In this document: piece after piece, positions 61,596 to 64,000 of the stretch
How the letters are laid out: each line of letters starts with the position of its first letter
Position numbering within the stretch: the first letter of the stretch is position 1
Assembly (NCBI RefSeq): GCF_016859285.1
Contig: NC_053407.1
Coordinates: forward strand, 18,266,632-18,330,631
Length of the DNA: 64,000 nt
Origin: Xiphias gladius
Taxonomy: Eukaryota; Chordata; Actinopteri; Istiophoriformes; Xiphiidae
Direction: 5' to 3'
The notes under the pieces: generated by a model
The model's database searches: none
The model's input: the letters and a program-made list of their open reading frames with translations, nothing else
What the model was told of the DNA's origin: nothing
Position numbers and translations under genes: made by a program

Positions 61596-64000
61596 GTGCT
61601 GCAACACAGTGCTATAGACTATCAGACTTACATGAGGTGGTTGTGTGATACGTAGCTTCGTGTTATCTGACAATTTACTGTTTAAAATAGCTGGTCAGTT
61701 GTTTCGAACCACTAAACTTGCTGACGTTAAAATTATATTGTTAGCAAAAAAAATATTTAAAATTGTAGGTGGATTATCAGCCTATGCTGAAATGTGGGAC
61801 AGAAAAGATCAGATTTCCTTCTCTAAGCATTTACAACAAAGATGTTTGAAAATATTATGTAAAAATAAATGCTACATGTTTTATATATTACATTTTAAAT
61901 ATCTCCTTAAGTGAATGCAGATACTTGGACACAGTTTAAAATAGCTGAAATAATAAAAAAAAAATAAAAAAAATAAAATAAAAAACAAACAACAGTTATA
62001 AGATTTTTTTTTTTAAATCTCTGTATCTGCACCATGCATCACATGCAATACTTAAACTTTACTTTAGACTAAACACATGATGGTGCTGCAATGACATGTC
62101 ATAATTTCAGTTATTGTGTAAATTACTACTTATCTGTTAAAGTCCATTTTATACGCATTTGCAGAAGAAATATTTCGAATCATCTTTTAAACGATGTCTA
62201 AAAGGTAGGTGAGTCTATATGAACGCCGCTGATAGAAATATGGATACAGTGTTATTTGTTGGGCTGTACTTCCTCTTTCATGGTCATCAAAAACATCCTG
62301 CCACATGATAGATGTCACTTCAGCTGAAGCTGAAGTAATATTCACAAAGCTGGAAATACAGACAATAATGACATTTGTAACATCGGTGTGTTGGACGGTG
62401 TATTTCCCCTCTACATTGTATGTTCCCCTTCACAACCTACTTCTCCATGTAGAATGCCTCCAGTTTGGTGAAATCTCCTCCAAATCCCATCTTCTGCATG
62501 AATGCAAGTACATCATGGTTGGATCTCCTATGGAACCAAGTCATTTAACTAAACATAATTGCACTGATTGTTTAAGTTCACTTTGAAAAAGCTTAAGCTT
62601 ACTTAAACCAAACTAAAGTTGTTCCCTTTTTATAATTATTATTATTTATAATAATAATAATTATAAGACATATACTTACAACAACCACCTGGGTCAAGAT
62701 ATAAACTTTGTTTTTTCTTGTTTCTAATTACTTGTATTTTTGAACAAACAAAACAGCAGCAGGCACAGGAAAGGTGACATACCTTCTGCTGACATTCCTT
62801 GCACTTTTTCGTTGCCAAAATCCGTAGCACTGTAAACAAACAATAGTGATCGAAACCAGGAAATCCTGGTTGAGATCAACAACTGTCAGGAGGCATTTAA
62901 ATGATCTGTTACATTTGAGCCTACCAGCAGGAAAAGTCAACCTCATCCCCTCCTACGTGGCTTTCGGAATCAGGAAACACTGATGACACTTCCTCACTCC
63001 ACTCTATAGTCTCGCCATAAACTGGCAGGTGGAGGGTAACTCTGGATTAACAGGGCCAGAAGTACCTGAAGGGGTTCCCCCTCTGTAGCAGGGAATAAAC
63101 AGGTCAGACTGCCCTGGGGAATAAATGGTAATCTATCAGATTTAGTTCAGAATTTAGTTTAAATACATTTCTCGCATTGTCTGTTGAGGACAGACATTTG
63201 ATCCCACTGATGTAGCCATAAGAGTCCTCCAGCTAAGAGATGAGTCTAGCTCAAAATTCAGTACATCTTGTTGCTGTTATTAGTTTAAAAATATCACGCA
63301 TAATAAAAGGCACTTTTTCTGAAGATCAAGGAGCTGAGATCATTTGGATAAAACTGTTGTTTTTCAGTAAATTTGGCTCATTTGGTCTTTGAATTTTACC
63401 TTTTCCCCACGATTTGATGTGGCTGGGCGAATCAAACTCAGGAAGGACTCTTATACCCTGCCGCCTGGCATATGAGATCACTCTTTCACATCTGACTTTA
63501 TGTAGATGTGAGTCATTGGATGGAAAGCCCCCTGAATCAGAGCCAGAAGCCTTTGTTCAGGGTGGATGCAACTTTTCAGCATTTTTTTCTACCTCATGAA
63601 TCCACATGCAGTTAGCCTGGTTAAAAATCTAAAATATGATAAATCTAGGATATAAAGTAGCCGAGTTTCATTTCATTAAAATCAAGATTCAAATATTTGC
63701 AAAGCAAATTATGATGAATATGCAGAGTCATGGTGCATATGATGGGAGCTTGCTTATTCTTCCTTATTCCTTAGTAGCTCTCTTCGTCAGCATGACACGC
63801 CCTTACTGAAAAGGTTTGGAAAGGTGCGGCTCCGGTAAGGGAATGAGGAGTCATCAACAATGTGCCAATGAAACACATTGAACTTACTGTAGGCCACTGC
63901 ATCCTAACAAGAAAACATATCTGTTAATACCATTGATGACAATTTGATCAATTGAACGGAAAGCTGAAGTTCAGATTATGTCATCTGATTATTACCAGAG

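Larger units (their letters stand above)
59025..63903 (-). pseudogene. Beta-hexosaminidase (hexa-like, GH20) unprocessed pseudogene, 5' part beyond the window
   Basis: The former product was a lysosomal glycoside hydrolase 20 enzyme that removes terminal N-acetylhexosamine from glycoconjugates. Exons, numbered as in human HEXA: 6 at 63802-63903 ([16 protein letters not shown]), 7 at 63400-63531, 8 at 62925-63113 (GGDEVDFSCW, with the catalytic Asp-Glu), 9 at 62441-62527, 10 at 62270-62349 (MWQDVFDD), 11 twice at about 61445-61595 and 59780-59960, 12 at about 59440-59532 ([12 protein letters not shown]), 13 at 59242-59348 (AAERLWS), 14 at 59025-59112 (GIQAQPLSVGHC). Exons 6 and 9 have exactly the human lengths. 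Disabling changes: 1-bp deletion at 63,480/63,481, 8-bp insertion 63,002-63,009, TGG to TGA at 61,494-61,496 and 59,817-59,819, GAG to TAG at 59,250-59,252, and lost donors after exons 6 and 12. The loop PSGTSGPVNP favours the alpha subunit. The retained introns exclude a processed copy. Confidence 0.88.

Noticed and set aside
1-64000. CRISPR arrays, bacterial operons, tRNA and rRNA genes
   Set aside because: The sequence is vertebrate nuclear DNA; no regularly spaced identical repeats and no tRNA- or rRNA-like sequence were seen.

Overview
The window reads as nuclear DNA of a teleost fish, most likely a percomorph. Its genes are intron-split with canonical GT-AG junctions and give vertebrate proteins. 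Microsatellites, homopolymer tracts, Tc1-like remnants and several middle-repetitive sequences familiar from percomorph genomes fill much of the rest. Four protein genes and one decayed gene can be supported.

Layout. (1) About 1-33,620: ccdc33 on the + strand, as widely spaced exons of its C2-like region (13.7-14.0 kb, 17.8 kb) and a compact coiled-coil part (28.4-33.6 kb); its 5' exons were not found. A decayed Tc1 element lies in a late intron. (2) 34,220-37,128: cyp11a1 on the - strand, nine exons, 517 residues, tail-to-tail with ccdc33. (3) 37,559-40,773: stoml1 on the - strand, seven exons, 408 residues, ending about 430 bp before the cyp11a1 start codon. (4) 42,464-44,796: nr2e3 on the - strand, eight exons, 420 residues. 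(5) 44.8-59 kb: no gene seen; a TIR-bounded DNA transposon (50.8-52.2 kb), a GT-flanked repeat, a degenerate tandem array (54-57 kb) with a solo LTR inside it, and a repeat carrying DR1-type nuclear receptor motifs. (6) 59,025 to the right edge: a beta-hexosaminidase (hexa-like, GH20) gene on the - strand. Exon order and most exon lengths are preserved, but it carries a 1-bp deletion, an 8-bp insertion, three nonsense codons, lost splice donors and two different copies of exon 11. I call it an unprocessed pseudogene.

From memory, CCDC33, CYP11A1, STOML1, NR2E3 and HEXA all lie on human 15q23-q24, so the segment looks like conserved synteny. The genes do not form one pathway: CYP11A1 begins steroid synthesis in mitochondria, STOML1 is a stomatin/SCP2 membrane protein, NR2E3 is a photoreceptor transcription factor and CCDC33 is a C2/coiled-coil protein.

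Coordinates come from hand reading of splice junctions and codon phase. Two ccdc33 junctions could not be closed in phase. No searches were run; family and synteny statements rest on recalled knowledge.
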